This document shows, in pieces, positions 17,825 through 26,070 of a stretch of 64,000 bases of DNA; the stretch's first letter is position 1, and every line of letters starts with the position of its first letter. This stretch comes from a virus. The notes beneath the pieces were generated by a model. That model was not told where the DNA came from. It saw nothing but the letters and a program-made list of their open reading frames with translations, and did not search any database. The DNA is taken from positions 62,001 to 126,000 of the IMG/VR virus record IMGVR_UViG_3300022866_000322; one strand, written 5' to 3'. The position numbers were made by a program, and so were the translations under genes.

Positions 17825-18793
17825 ATGACAAGCCAAGTAAACCCAAATAATGTCGACGGTACATATCCGGTCGCTGGTCAAGATAATGACAGCCAAGGTT
17901 TCCGCGATAATTTCACAAACATACGTAACAATCTTACTTTTGCTAAAGCTGAGTTAGAAGACTTACAAAACAAAGCAGTACTAAAGTCTGCTTTAACCAA
18001 TACCACGCTCAGTAATGATCTGGCTGGTAATGTTATAACCAACGCCTCATTGACTAGTTGGAGAGAAACATACAATAATGTTGGTTCAGTAAGTGGTGCT
18101 ACTACTATTGATTTTGCTAACGGCAACTATCAAAAGATTACCTTAGGTGGTGCTACAACACTAGCATTTACTTTCCCGTCAAACAGTTCCGGGCAAAAAG
18201 CCAAAATTGCAGTTTGGGTCAATGTAAGCAATATCGCTCATACACTTACACTGCCAGCGGCAGTTTCGTTAGGTGACAAAGATACCGTTGCCGGTATTAG
18301 TGGTAGTGTTATAACATTTAATGCTGACGAGATAGCAAATTCAAATGATTACTTGTTTGAGTTTAGCACAGTTGATGCCGGTACTACAATTGAAATACAA
18401 GATCTAACCAGAAACAGAAACGCAGTAAACAGTGGACTAACCGTAAAAGGTAACCTAACTACCCAAGATGGTACAATTAGTCCAAACTATGCTTACCATA
18501 CAGTTGCAAATGGTGCAAACTTATTTGTTAACAACGAAGTAAGAACCTATCATATTGATACAGCAAATTCCGCAACTATTGCCAATCTTTATGTTACTGT
18601 TCCAACCGTTGCGTTAGACGGTCAAGAACTTACATTGTCTTTCCACTCGAACATTACTACATTAACTGTTCAAAACTTTGCTGGCAACACTGCTGGCGCT
18701 GTTAAGTGGGTAGGAACTGGTACAGCCTTAACTGGCAATGTTGCTGTTAACTTACAATACAGCACTGGTGTAACAGCTTGGTTAAGAACATAA
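17825..18793 (+). CDS. tail/fibre-associated structural protein, 322 aa
   Basis: The N-terminus (VDGTYPVAGQDNDSQGFRDNF, followed by TNIRNNL) is a common marine T4-like fibre-module start, and a short coiled segment follows (AKAELEDLQNKAVL). The remainder is Asn/Thr-rich beta-type sequence. It is the last of four contiguous structural genes, each beginning at or within 30 bases of the previous stop. Confidence 0.75.
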   Translation: MTSQVNPNNVDGTYPVAGQDNDSQGFRDNFTNIRNNLTFAKAELEDLQNKAVLKSALTNTTLSNDLAGNVITNASLTSWRETYNNVGSVSGATTIDFANGNYQKITLGGATTLAFTFPSNSSGQKAKIAVWVNVSNIAHTLTLPAAVSLGDKDTVAGISGSVITFNADEIANSNDYLFEFSTVDAGTTIEIQDLTRNRNAVNSGLTVKGNLTTQDGTISPNYAYHTVANGANLFVNNEVRTYHIDTANSATIANLYVTVPTVALDGQELTLSFHSNITTLTVQNFAGNTAGAVKWVGTGTALTGNVAVNLQYSTGVTAWLRT

Positions 18794-18812
18794 GTTAATT
18801 TACACAAATCAG

Positions 18813-18842
18813 TTGACTCCTAGTGGTGTTTTAGTATATACT
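18813..18842 (+). promoter_or_regulatory. sigma-70-type promoter (TTGACT-18-TATACT)
   Basis: TTGACT at 18813-18818 and TATACT at 18837-18842 lie after the last structural gene and 26 bases before the MazG start. It separates the fibre block from a nucleotide and replication block. Confidence 0.65.
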
Positions 18843-18858
18843 ATTGCATAACTAGGAG
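18817..18858 (+). promoter_or_regulatory. inverted repeat masking the mazG ribosome-binding site
   Basis: CTCCTAGT (18817-18824) is perfectly complementary to ACTAGGAG (18851-18858), and the AGGAG in the right arm is the ribosome-binding site for ATG 18868. A transcript reading through from upstream could fold and hide the site. One started at the local promoter would lack the left arm. Confidence 0.55.
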
Positions 18859-18867
18859 TTTTCTTTT

Positions 18868-19275
18868 ATGCAAATTGATTTGAACAAGTATCAAGACTTT
18901 GTTCGTGAAGTAACTTCAGCAGAGTCAAACTATCCAGACAAGTTAGTAGAACGGCTGACTGACATTAATACCAATACAACAGTTAATCCAAGTTTGTTGT
19001 TAACAGCCGCAATGGGGTTGGCCGCAGAGTGTGGCGAATTTACAGAAATACCCAAAAAGATTGTGTTCCAGGGCAAACCAGTAAACGAAGAAAACATCTT
19101 TCACATGAAACGTGAACTAGGTGATATCATGTGGTATTGGATTAATGCTTGCAGAGCGTTGAACTTAGATCCAAATGATGTGATTGCAGAAAATGTAAAT
19201 AAATTAAAAGCACGTTACCCCGGTGGTGAGTTTGATGCATTTCATTCTGAAAACCGTAAACAAGGTGACTTGTAA
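18868..19275 (+). CDS. MazG-like nucleotide pyrophosphohydrolase
   Basis: An all-alpha NTP pyrophosphatase of the MazG superfamily, 135 aa. The metal-binding ExxE...ExxD pattern is visible at Glu54, Glu57 and Glu60 (AAECGEFTEIPKK) and at Glu83 and Asp86 (KRELGDIMWYW). Phage MazG proteins hydrolyse (d)NTPs to monophosphates. It starts after AGGAG in a promoter/hairpin region and begins the block ending with the nucleotidase at 24570-25091. Confidence 0.9.
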   Translation: MQIDLNKYQDFVREVTSAESNYPDKLVERLTDINTNTTVNPSLLLTAAMGLAAECGEFTEIPKKIVFQGKPVNEENIFHMKRELGDIMWYWINACRALNLDPNDVIAENVNKLKARYPGGEFDAFHSENRKQGDL

Positions 19276-19289
19276 ACTGGAGATGTATA

Positions 19290-19535
19290 ATGCATCCGCT
19301 GATAGATAAATTAGACGGCCTAAGCGACGAAGAAGTACAGAAAAAACACAGTGATATTATGCAGAGGTTAAACCAAGCATACAGCATGGGCAATCAACAG
19401 ATGATTAACCAATTGAACATGATTATGGAATCATACCAAGATGAGCTGAATAAGCGCAACAAAAAAATGTTGGATGACTTGGCTGGTAAAGACGACAAGT
19501 TCAAAGACTTAATTGATATTGGTAAGAAAAGATGA
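19290..19535 (+). CDS. helical hypothetical protein, 81 aa
   Basis: Almost entirely charged helix (LSDEEVQKKHSDIMQRL, then MESYQDELNKRNKKM), probably a coiled coil. No domain recognised. GGAG precedes the ATG and the end overlaps the next gene by an ATGA junction. Confidence 0.7.
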   Translation: MHPLIDKLDGLSDEEVQKKHSDIMQRLNQAYSMGNQQMINQLNMIMESYQDELNKRNKKMLDDLAGKDDKFKDLIDIGKKR

Positions 19536-20158
19536 ACATATGGCCGAATATTACTTCAGCCAACGACATTCCTGGTTGGACTACGGATGTCCAACATGAA
19601 CTTTATAAAGATGTAGCTAATCTTTTGCCCCAAGTTCCTAATGTATTAGAAATAGGATGTGGGTGGGGCAGAAGTACTTGGGCCTGGCTAAATGTTTTGC
19701 CATCCGACACTAAGTTCTTCATTCTTGACACTTTTGGGTTGACCAACGAGTACTTATTTTTTGCATCGAAATTAATTGATAACAAAGAAGAATTTTATCA
19801 ATATGCTCGATATGTAGAAAAAGAAAATATCCAACATCGTGACATATTTGATAAAATTATTCAACAACACCCAAAGTTTTATTTGATTGAAAAAATCTGG
19901 CAAGAAAATACCATAGACTGGTTTGGCGGCAAAGATGTTATAACAGATTGGGATTTAGTTTATTACGATGGAGACCATGATTATCAGGCAGTCAAGGATA
20001 TGCTTAGATTATTTGAACATGTTCCAGTAGTGTGTGGAGATGATTATGCTCCTGATTTTCAAGGCACTATAGACGCCATAACGGAATATGCTAATGAAAA
20101 AACTTGTTCTGTGGAAATATTACCAGGACGTTTTTGGATGATAAAAAATGAAGTATGA
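19532..20158 (+). CDS. class I SAM-dependent methyltransferase-like protein, 208 aa
   Basis: The SAM-binding motif I VLEIGCGWGRS is near residues 38-48. A later acidic strand DLVYYDGDHDY is typical of the Methyltransf_24 type that acts on small molecules or sugars. The substrate is not readable. It is coupled to both neighbours (ATGA before, 11-base overlap after). Confidence 0.75.
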   Translation: MNIWPNITSANDIPGWTTDVQHELYKDVANLLPQVPNVLEIGCGWGRSTWAWLNVLPSDTKFFILDTFGLTNEYLFFASKLIDNKEEFYQYARYVEKENIQHRDIFDKIIQQHPKFYLIEKIWQENTIDWFGGKDVITDWDLVYYDGDHDYQAVKDMLRLFEHVPVVCGDDYAPDFQGTIDAITEYANEKTCSVEILPGRFWMIKNEV

Positions 20159-20660
20159 TAAGTTTGGTGTAGCAGTTGCAGAAGTAGACGAACTATGTGA
20201 CTTGCTATACAAAAATCCACAAGCAAGTATAGAACAAATATTTGTAAATGATCCTGCGCAGTTTAACAGTGCAGTTGATAACTTGTTTGCTGGATTTAAT
20301 AAACTAAAAGAGTACACCAGTACAGATTTAGATGTAGAAGAGTTTGATCGAAAGATGCAAGACAGTTGGGATATGCCTGCAGAGTATCTGAACTTGGATA
20401 TTGCCAAATGGTTAATTGAACAATGTAATACAGATCAAGAAGTAGAACGTGTAGGAAAGGAATTGTTGATGTATCAGGAACGTGGTATGTTTGATTTGTT
20501 AAAACAAATAAAGTATATCATAGACACCTGGAGGAAAAACGATGTTGTTTGGGGAGTGGGCAGAGGTTCAAGTGTAGCCAGTTACGTACTGTATTTGTTA
20601 GGCGCCCACAAGATAAACAGTATAAAGTATAATCTCGACATCCACGAATTCTTACGGTAA
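20148..20660 (+). CDS. DnaE-like fragment (bacterial DNA polymerase III alpha, truncated palm region)
   Basis: Residues 98-170 follow bacterial DnaE closely: EVERVGKELLMYQERGMFD, then IIDTWRKNDVVWGVGRGSS with the GRGS motif at 138-141, then LLGAHKINSIKYNL and HEFL. In DnaE this region leads into the palm, and the catalytic PD(I/F)D aspartates follow soon after FLNPER. The phage protein stops at HEFLR, just before them, so it cannot polymerise. The first 90 residues are unrecognised. The genome also encodes its own family B polymerase. It may bind host clamp, tau or nucleotide, or be a remnant, though the clean start and stop argue for a retained gene. Confidence 0.78.
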   Translation: MKYDKFGVAVAEVDELCDLLYKNPQASIEQIFVNDPAQFNSAVDNLFAGFNKLKEYTSTDLDVEEFDRKMQDSWDMPAEYLNLDIAKWLIEQCNTDQEVERVGKELLMYQERGMFDLLKQIKYIIDTWRKNDVVWGVGRGSSVASYVLYLLGAHKINSIKYNLDIHEFLR

Positions 20661-20663
20661 ATA
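20657..20663 (+). promoter_or_regulatory. late promoter-like element (GTAAATA)
   Basis: GTAAATATC overlaps the stop codon of the DnaE-like gene and is 21 bases before the ATG at 20685, with AAGGAG in between. It fits the TAAATA pattern shared with several structural genes. Confidence 0.5.
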
Positions 20664-20684
20664 TCAGCGCATAAGGAGATAAAA

Positions 20685-21095
20685 ATGCCAAAAGTATACA
20701 GAACAGCAAACGGAAAACAAGTTAACATGGATTCACTGTTGGCTGCAAACGAAAGCGAAATAGCGATAGGCAATATGGGTATCAATGCCAGAGGAGACCA
20801 ACTGGGCCCAGGTGGTGTAATAGAAAAAACCAAAGACAAGGTAATGCAGGACTATTACAAATTAAATACGCCTGTAGCAACGGATAATCCTCCACAACCA
20901 AAAGAACCTGTAAACAATAAAAAAGAACTAGTAGATGATTGGGTAGAACCTGCACCAGACGTAACGCCAGAGGAACCCAAAACCAGACCAATGATTAGAG
21001 GTAGTCTTGCATCAGCAGTTACAGAAACTAAAGCAGATCAAGATCTGGTACCAAAGAAACCAGAGCCACCAAAGAAAAAAGTTAGTCGATTTTAA
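20685..21095 (+). CDS. hypothetical Pro-rich protein, 136 aa
   Basis: The N-terminal half (MPKVYRTANGKQVNMDSLL) looks ordered. The C-terminal half is Pro/Glu/Lys-rich and probably disordered, ending PKKPEPPKKKVSRF. No family recognised. A strong AAGGAG site precedes it, and it lies directly upstream of the GroES-like gene. Confidence 0.7.
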   Translation: MPKVYRTANGKQVNMDSLLAANESEIAIGNMGINARGDQLGPGGVIEKTKDKVMQDYYKLNTPVATDNPPQPKEPVNNKKELVDDWVEPAPDVTPEEPKTRPMIRGSLASAVTETKADQDLVPKKPEPPKKKVSRF

Positions 21096-21159
21096 GTGAA
21101 TCTATTACAAACTTACATTAGTTAAATTTATTACAACATAACTCAATAAGGAAATACAC

Positions 21160-21579
21160 ATGGCAGTAGAGAATCCATTCGATCAAAACATTGGATATCA
21201 ATTTCGTCTCGACTTCGAAGGCAAGACAATTAAACCGCTACACAACAATATAATTGTTCGTGATATGAGCTTCGAAGGACGTACACTAGACAGTGGTATT
21301 GTGCTATTAGGTGATGACGGCAAAACAGATGGTATACGTCCACGTTGGGCAAAGGTATATGCTGTGGGCCCAACACAAACAGAGATCACCGTGGGACAGT
21401 GGGTACTATTAGAACACGGACGATGGAGTCGTGGTATTAAGATTGCAAAAGACGGTGAAGAATTTACTATACGTAGAGCTGATCCAGATGCAATCATGAT
21501 GGTCAGTGACGAAGAGCCTAATTCAGAATCAATTGCAAACTCTGTACATGCAGAACGCAAAACTAGAGACTACGCATAG
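21160..21579 (+). CDS. GroES-like cochaperonin (gp31-like)
   Basis: The 139-aa protein carries the chaperonin-10 fold pattern: IKPLHNNIIVRDM at the start of the barrel, a mobile-loop region GRTLDSGIVLLG, then AKVYAVGPTQTEITVGQWVLLEHGRW. T4 gp31 replaces GroES on GroEL to fold the major capsid protein, and this probably has the same role. N- and C-terminal extensions make it longer than GroES (about 97 aa). AAGGAAAT precedes the start. Confidence 0.85.
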   Translation: MAVENPFDQNIGYQFRLDFEGKTIKPLHNNIIVRDMSFEGRTLDSGIVLLGDDGKTDGIRPRWAKVYAVGPTQTEITVGQWVLLEHGRWSRGIKIAKDGEEFTIRRADPDAIMMVSDEEPNSESIANSVHAERKTRDYA

Positions 21580-21592
21580 CGTGAGTGGAGCG

Positions 21593-21841
21593 ATGATTAT
21601 AGATTGGAGTGTAGAAAAGATTACACACGAACTTAGGAAATGCAACCGTGCAATGCACGACAAGTATGCAACAGGATTTGAAACTTGGGGTTGCAAACAA
21701 GACCTATATCGTGTAAAATTTATACTAGATGAAATGCTAGAAGAAGCGTCCACTTATACTGGAGAACAGGAGTGGCTCGACGAAATGGAAAAGGAAAAAG
21801 TATGGCGAACGCTAAAAAAACAAAACACCCAGACCCGGTAA
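21593..21841 (+). CDS. hypothetical protein, 82 aa
   Basis: A charged helical protein (DWSVEKITHELRKCNRAMHD, then FILDEMLEEAS). The ATG at 21593 follows GTGGAGCG. Longer in-frame starts would overlap the GroES-like gene. No domain recognised. It overlaps the next gene by 40 bases. Confidence 0.6.
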   Translation: MIIDWSVEKITHELRKCNRAMHDKYATGFETWGCKQDLYRVKFILDEMLEEASTYTGEQEWLDEMEKEKVWRTLKKQNTQTR

Positions 21842-21978
21842 AACACAAAAACATCAGTTTTGCTAAAAGCGCAATTAGAATTGTTGCTGGTCTATTCTTG
21901 ATGAGTGGACAAGTTTGGTGGGCAGGTGCAGGATTTGTAGTAGCAGAATTATTGGGCGTATATGAGGAAATGGTATAA
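21802..21978 (+). CDS. small membrane protein, 58 aa
   Basis: A basic N-terminus (MANAKKTKHPDPVKHK) is followed by two short hydrophobic segments (about residues 22-36 and 40-54). ATG 21802 has GGAAAAAG upstream. An ATG at 21772 would add ten basic residues. The stop overlaps the next ATG by one base. Function unknown. Confidence 0.6.
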   Translation: MANAKKTKHPDPVKHKNISFAKSAIRIVAGLFLMSGQVWWAGAGFVVAELLGVYEEMV

Positions 21979-22778
21979 TGCAGTTGGACTTTGGTCTAAA
22001 GAAGTGTTATCGCCTCAGTCTTGAAGACTATGGCTACCCAGGAGACGTTTGCTACTGGCTACGTATGGATCACTTTAAAGACGGCAGTCCAGAATGGCAA
22101 GTGCTGTTTGAATACTACATGCGACAGCAACATTGGGACAAGTGGATTACTCCTGGCATGACCTGTATTGACATCGGTGGACATAGTGGCGACACTGCTG
22201 TACCAATGGCAGTTCTCAGTCGCGGCACAGTGTTGAGCAGTGAGCCGAATCCAACCATTTATCCATACCTGGAAATGAACTGTAGAATGAATGATCACTT
22301 GGCAACTATGATACCAGTTATGGATGCAGTGTCTAGTAGTAATGAGGCCATGGTTACTTTTGGTGACCATCAAAACATGATGTGCAATGGAGGAATTGTC
22401 AAGCAGGCTGATCTAGGAACACAGCAGAACATAGATAAGAAAACAGGTGACACAATTCAGGTCAGTACCATGACACTGGAAACAATGCTTAATCAGCATC
22501 TAACCAAAGAACAACAAGACGCAATTGGATTTATCAAAACAGATACAGAGGGACATGATATCGAAATCATTGCAAGCAGTAGAGATATTCTGTTAAAGTA
22601 TAAACCTGTGCTGTTCACTGAATGGTTTTCGTCATACAGTCCGTGGGCCAGCAAAAAACTGTTTGAAACCATTGAAGATTGTGGATACGTAGCATTCAAC
22701 CCTGAAACCATGGCAGAAGTAGATCCTAGCACACGCACTTGCGAAGACTTGCTCTGCTTACATAAAGATAACTTATGA
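21978..22778 (+). CDS. FkbM-family methyltransferase
   Basis: The SAM-binding region MTCIDIGGHSGDTAVP is near residues 59-74, SSEPNPTIYPYLEMN follows, and the FkbM signature IGFIKTDTEGHDIEII is near 190-205. Family members O-methylate sugars or small metabolites. The 266-aa length is normal. It lies between a membrane protein and the clamp loader with one- to four-base overlaps. Confidence 0.87.
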   Translation: MQLDFGLKKCYRLSLEDYGYPGDVCYWLRMDHFKDGSPEWQVLFEYYMRQQHWDKWITPGMTCIDIGGHSGDTAVPMAVLSRGTVLSSEPNPTIYPYLEMNCRMNDHLATMIPVMDAVSSSNEAMVTFGDHQNMMCNGGIVKQADLGTQQNIDKKTGDTIQVSTMTLETMLNQHLTKEQQDAIGFIKTDTEGHDIEIIASSRDILLKYKPVLFTEWFSSYSPWASKKLFETIEDCGYVAFNPETMAEVDPSTRTCEDLLCLHKDNL

Positions 22779-23695
22779 AAGAACTTTGGACTGAAAAATA
22801 TAGACCCAACACACTAGATGGTTATGTGTTTACTGATCCTAACACCAGGGAACAGATTGAATACATGGTTAAAGAAAAATCAATCCCACACTTGTTGTTG
22901 ACTGGTCCTGCTGGTACTGGCAAAACAACACTAGCAAAAATTCTAGTTAACGTGTTGGACATTGATGATTATGACTTCTTACAGGTCAACGCAAGTAGAG
23001 ACAATGGTGTAGACTTTTTGAAGAGCAAGATTGAGGGCTTTGTTAGCACACTGCCGTTTGGCGAATTGAAGATTGTGCTGTTAGATGAGGCAGACTATTT
23101 GTCGCACAATGCACAAGCAATCTTGCGTGGACTTATGGAAACATATCAAAGTCAGGCAAGATTTATACTTACTGCCAACTTGGCACACAAGATCATTACG
23201 CCACTGAAAAGCAGAAGCACACAGATTGTTATAGACAAAACAGACACAACAGAGTTTACAACAAGAGCCGCACAGGTACTGTTAGGCGAAGGCGTTGAGT
23301 TTGACATCGATACGCTGGACAGCTATGTAAAAGCAACATATCCAGACTTGCGAAACTGTTTGAAGATGTTACAAATGAACAGTGTAACTGGTAAACTGAT
23401 TATTAACAACAGCAAGGACAGTGGCACCGGTGATTACAAACTGGAAGTTGTTGAACTGTTCAAAGCAGGTAAGATTAGAGAAGGCAGGCAGAAACTGTGT
23501 GCTAGTGCCAGTGCAGATGAAATGGAAGAACTGTTTACTTGGATGTATCAGAACTTGGAACTGTGGAGTGCTACTCCAGAAGGACAAGATGAAGCTATAC
23601 TGGCAATACGCAAGGGTGCAGTGAATCACAGTCTGGTTGCAGACTTTGAAATCAATTTAAGTGCAACACTAACGGAATTAGGTCAAATATCATGA
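22775..23695 (+). CDS. 44: clamp-loader ATPase subunit (gp44-like, RFC family)
   Basis: An AAA+ protein of 306 aa. Walker A GPAGTGKTT is at 44-52, Walker B VLLDEADYL at 101-109, and sensor/arginine-finger SRST is near 150. The N-terminal LWTEKYRPNTLDG box is characteristic of RFC/gp44 subunits. It opens the gp45-like clamp (53931-54650) onto primer ends. The gene overlaps both neighbours by four bases (ATGA). Confidence 0.94.
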   Translation: MKELWTEKYRPNTLDGYVFTDPNTREQIEYMVKEKSIPHLLLTGPAGTGKTTLAKILVNVLDIDDYDFLQVNASRDNGVDFLKSKIEGFVSTLPFGELKIVLLDEADYLSHNAQAILRGLMETYQSQARFILTANLAHKIITPLKSRSTQIVIDKTDTTEFTTRAAQVLLGEGVEFDIDTLDSYVKATYPDLRNCLKMLQMNSVTGKLIINNSKDSGTGDYKLEVVELFKAGKIREGRQKLCASASADEMEELFTWMYQNLELWSATPEGQDEAILAIRKGAVNHSLVADFEINLSATLTELGQIS

Positions 23696-24039
23696 AAGGC
23701 ATATTTTTAATAGCAAAGTACACACAAAGACCAAAGAATCCTAATATGACACACCTCAAAGGTTATATGCAGGACCCAGGCAACTGGCAATGGGACGAGC
23801 AAGTGCAGGTTGCTAACAAGGTTAGAACCAAAGACCTAATAGGGTCGCAGGTTGTTCTTAATCTAATAGACGGAGAAGTTGTGCGCAACAGTTTAAGCAC
23901 TACCAAAGACTTTCCGTCCTTGTTCCAACATTACTATAAAGACTACACGCAGTACATACACGATGCAGTCAAGTCGATCAATCCTAACTTAGAACTAGTA
24001 GTACCGGAAGCCCAAGATGAAAAAGTTGCAACTGAGTGA
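23692..24039 (+). CDS. hypothetical protein in the gp62 position, 115 aa
   Basis: No motif recognised. In T4 the gene after 44 is 62, the small clamp-loader subunit. This ORF begins four bases inside the gp44-like gene and could be a diverged gp62, but it is shorter than T4 gp62 and I see no diagnostic sequence. Start MKGIFLIAKYTQRP and the central DLIGSQVVLNLIDGEVV suggest an alpha/beta protein. Confidence 0.6.
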   Translation: MKGIFLIAKYTQRPKNPNMTHLKGYMQDPGNWQWDEQVQVANKVRTKDLIGSQVVLNLIDGEVVRNSLSTTKDFPSLFQHYYKDYTQYIHDAVKSINPNLELVVPEAQDEKVATE

Positions 24040-24340
24040 TGCTGGTGACAGAGGATGGTTTATTGGGGACTTCGAAAAAGCACTAGTTCGTACAAAGGAC
24101 TTTGAAGCATGCTGGCAAGAGAATCCTGCAGGCAAAGTGGACACTCCGCACAAGCACAAAATAATAACAGAACTACAATTGGTCACTGAAGGACTAATGA
24201 TAATTAACGATGTAGCGTTCGGTCCTGGCGATGTTTATCTAAGCGAACCTGGAGAAGAATACAGAGCTTACTACATTAAAGATACCAAAGTAGTAGCAAT
24301 TAAGTTCCCTAGTATACCCGACGATAAATATCTTATATGA
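24017..24340 (+). CDS. cupin-like protein, 107 aa
   Basis: A single-domain beta-barrel pattern. TPHKHKIITELQLVTEGLMIIND carries the first cupin motif with metal-binding His residues, and FGPGDVYLSEPGEEYRAYYI follows as the second motif, although its usual His is replaced by Tyr. Likely a small sugar- or metal-binding protein; no reaction can be assigned. It overlaps both neighbours. Confidence 0.7.
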   Translation: MKKLQLSDAGDRGWFIGDFEKALVRTKDFEACWQENPAGKVDTPHKHKIITELQLVTEGLMIINDVAFGPGDVYLSEPGEEYRAYYIKDTKVVAIKFPSIPDDKYLI

Positions 24341-24573
24341 GCGACATGTTTAAAGTTATGCGAGCAAAGAAAAAGCGTCCCGTGGACCCTAATGCTCCGC
24401 CTCGTCCTAATCTACTAAGTCAAGATAAAAAACTTAGAGAGCAGGAACAAACAGTGCAACATCTACATTCAGAAGTTTCGTATCTAAAAGATAAACTCAG
24501 TAGTTTGGAAATAAAACTACGAACTCAAGACAATCTAGTTTCACAAATGCTTTCAAGATTAATGAAGAAATGA
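24337..24573 (+). CDS. coiled-coil protein, 78 aa
   Basis: A basic Pro-rich head (KKKRPVDPNAPPRPNLL) is followed by a continuous heptad-like helix from about residue 30 to the end (LREQEQTVQHLHSEVSYL). No domain recognised. Four-base overlaps on both sides. Confidence 0.65.
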   Translation: MSDMFKVMRAKKKRPVDPNAPPRPNLLSQDKKLREQEQTVQHLHSEVSYLKDKLSSLEIKLRTQDNLVSQMLSRLMKK

Positions 24574-25091
24574 ATTCACTTTATATCGATATGGACGGTG
24601 TGGTCGCAGACTTTGACCGTTATGCACATCAAAAACTAGGAATTGGACCTAGTGAAGGGAAATACCCACAAAACGTGTGGAAAGTACTGATAGAGAACCC
24701 TAGACTATATAGGGATTTAAAACCCACTCCTTATGCTACAGAATTATACGATTTGTGCCACAAAACAGCAAAAAAACTAGACTATAGGGTCGCTTTTTTA
24801 ACTGCTATACCCAGGAAGAATGATGTACAGTACGCTATGTATGATAAGGTAAACTGGGTCCAAAAGAATTTTCCAGACACTCCTGTGTTCTTTGGACCTT
24901 ATAGTAGAGACAAACAGAATCATTGTCGTACTGGTGACATCTTAATTGACGATAGATCAGATAACATTCAAGAATGGAAAGACGCGGGTGGTGTTGGGAT
25001 ACTGCACAAGGACTACGACGTCACTGTTAAAAAACTAAAAGGTTTTGTGGACTTTCATGCACATTTGCCACAAGTCTCGTTGCAACTGTAG
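24570..25091 (+). CDS. HAD-family 5'(3')-deoxyribonucleotidase
   Basis: Asp7 and Asp9 in YIDMDGVVADFD form HAD motif I, as in NT5C-type deoxyribonucleotidases. FLTAIPRKND supplies the motif II Thr, and ILIDDRSDNIQEWKDAGG the acidic motif IV. It probably dephosphorylates dNMPs, completing the nucleotide-salvage theme started by MazG. It is convergent with, and overlaps by 37 bases, the radical SAM gene on the other strand. Confidence 0.85.
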   Translation: MNSLYIDMDGVVADFDRYAHQKLGIGPSEGKYPQNVWKVLIENPRLYRDLKPTPYATELYDLCHKTAKKLDYRVAFLTAIPRKNDVQYAMYDKVNWVQKNFPDTPVFFGPYSRDKQNHCRTGDILIDDRSDNIQEWKDAGGVGILHKDYDVTVKKLKGFVDFHAHLPQVSLQL

Positions 25092-26050
25092 ATCCTACCT
25101 TCTTTAATAGAGTCTATCTTCCAGGACTCTTCAATTTTTATAAACCAGTTAATTGCATTTTCTATGCCAATCTCATTAGCATTATTATTTTCTAATATTT
25201 TTCTTAACTGAACGTTACTAGGATTGCCTGTGTTGTTACGTGGATAAAACCCTAACCAACAACATGGGTATACTTCCCCGGTTGCTGTTATGTATATTTC
25301 GTTATTATTTTTTGCATGACAGTCAATTATAGGTTTTGTAACTGTTTCGGTTAGTGTAATCTCTGGCAGATCGGTATAGTAAACATGTTGTGCATACAAT
25401 TCGTCGAAGTCTGTCGAATCACGATAATCACCAAGCACATGACTTAATTTACCTTCTCTGTTGAATACTGGTCCTACATTGCGGCCAGCATCAGCCACCC
25501 AAAAATGTGCAAAGCCCATATCGTTTGCTAAGGTTTCAGCTAACTCACGTTGATGGACATTATGATCAAATGGGATCCACGCCCACACAGCACGGCCACC
25601 TGCTGATATAAACTTTTTGGCGTTTTCTAATATCAAGTTAAAGTCTGTATATTGTCTGTACAAGTGATGTGTGTCAGCCAACCCATCAATTCTAAAATCA
25701 ACAGTAACACCCAGTTCACCCAATCGAGTCCACCAATTTGGACGACCACTGGCATTGGTACTGATTTCTATTCTCAGTTTTGGATTTGTTTCTTTAAAGT
25801 ATTCAACAATAGCAAGTCCATCACGTGCGGTTATGAAGTCACCATAGTTGCCGTTGATTAACACATTATCTATTTGTTGTAGAAATTGCGGGGTGAAGAT
25901 TGTTTTGGCTTGTACCAAAGTCATATCTGTCACAGGGTAGGTATCTATTATGTCAACCCCGTGAAAGTTACGGGGGCATTCTGGGCAAGCGGCGTTGCAC
26001 CTGGTTGATATTTCCAGGTGCAAACTCCGTATATCTTTATATTCAATCAT
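25055..26050 (-). CDS. radical SAM/SPASM-type protein, 331 aa
   Basis: The CxxxCxxC motif is at Cys18-Cys22-Cys25 (RCNAACPEC) immediately after the first strand. A C-terminal Cys set (YPCCWLGF near 260-267, CNETCGKC at the end) could bind an auxiliary cluster. It belongs to a different subgroup from the other two radical SAM proteins here, which have N-terminal Cys domains. Lacking QueE-like size or motifs, it is not an obvious 7-deazaguanine enzyme. Part of the three-gene minus-strand island. Confidence 0.87.
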   Translation of the reverse strand: MIEYKDIRSLHLEISTRCNAACPECPRNFHGVDIIDTYPVTDMTLVQAKTIFTPQFLQQIDNVLINGNYGDFITARDGLAIVEYFKETNPKLRIEISTNASGRPNWWTRLGELGVTVDFRIDGLADTHHLYRQYTDFNLILENAKKFISAGGRAVWAWIPFDHNVHQRELAETLANDMGFAHFWVADAGRNVGPVFNREGKLSHVLGDYRDSTDFDELYAQHVYYTDLPEITLTETVTKPIIDCHAKNNNEIYITATGEVYPCCWLGFYPRNNTGNPSNVQLRKILENNNANEIGIENAINWFIKIEESWKIDSIKEGRIYSCNETCGKCA

Positions 26051-26070
26051 TCATGATATTTATGATGTAG

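Noticed and set aside
25055-26050. Reading this radical SAM protein as QueE
   Set aside because: It is longer than QueE, has C-terminal SPASM-like cysteines and lacks the QueE-type cluster loop; the deazaguanine pathway cannot be completed from it.
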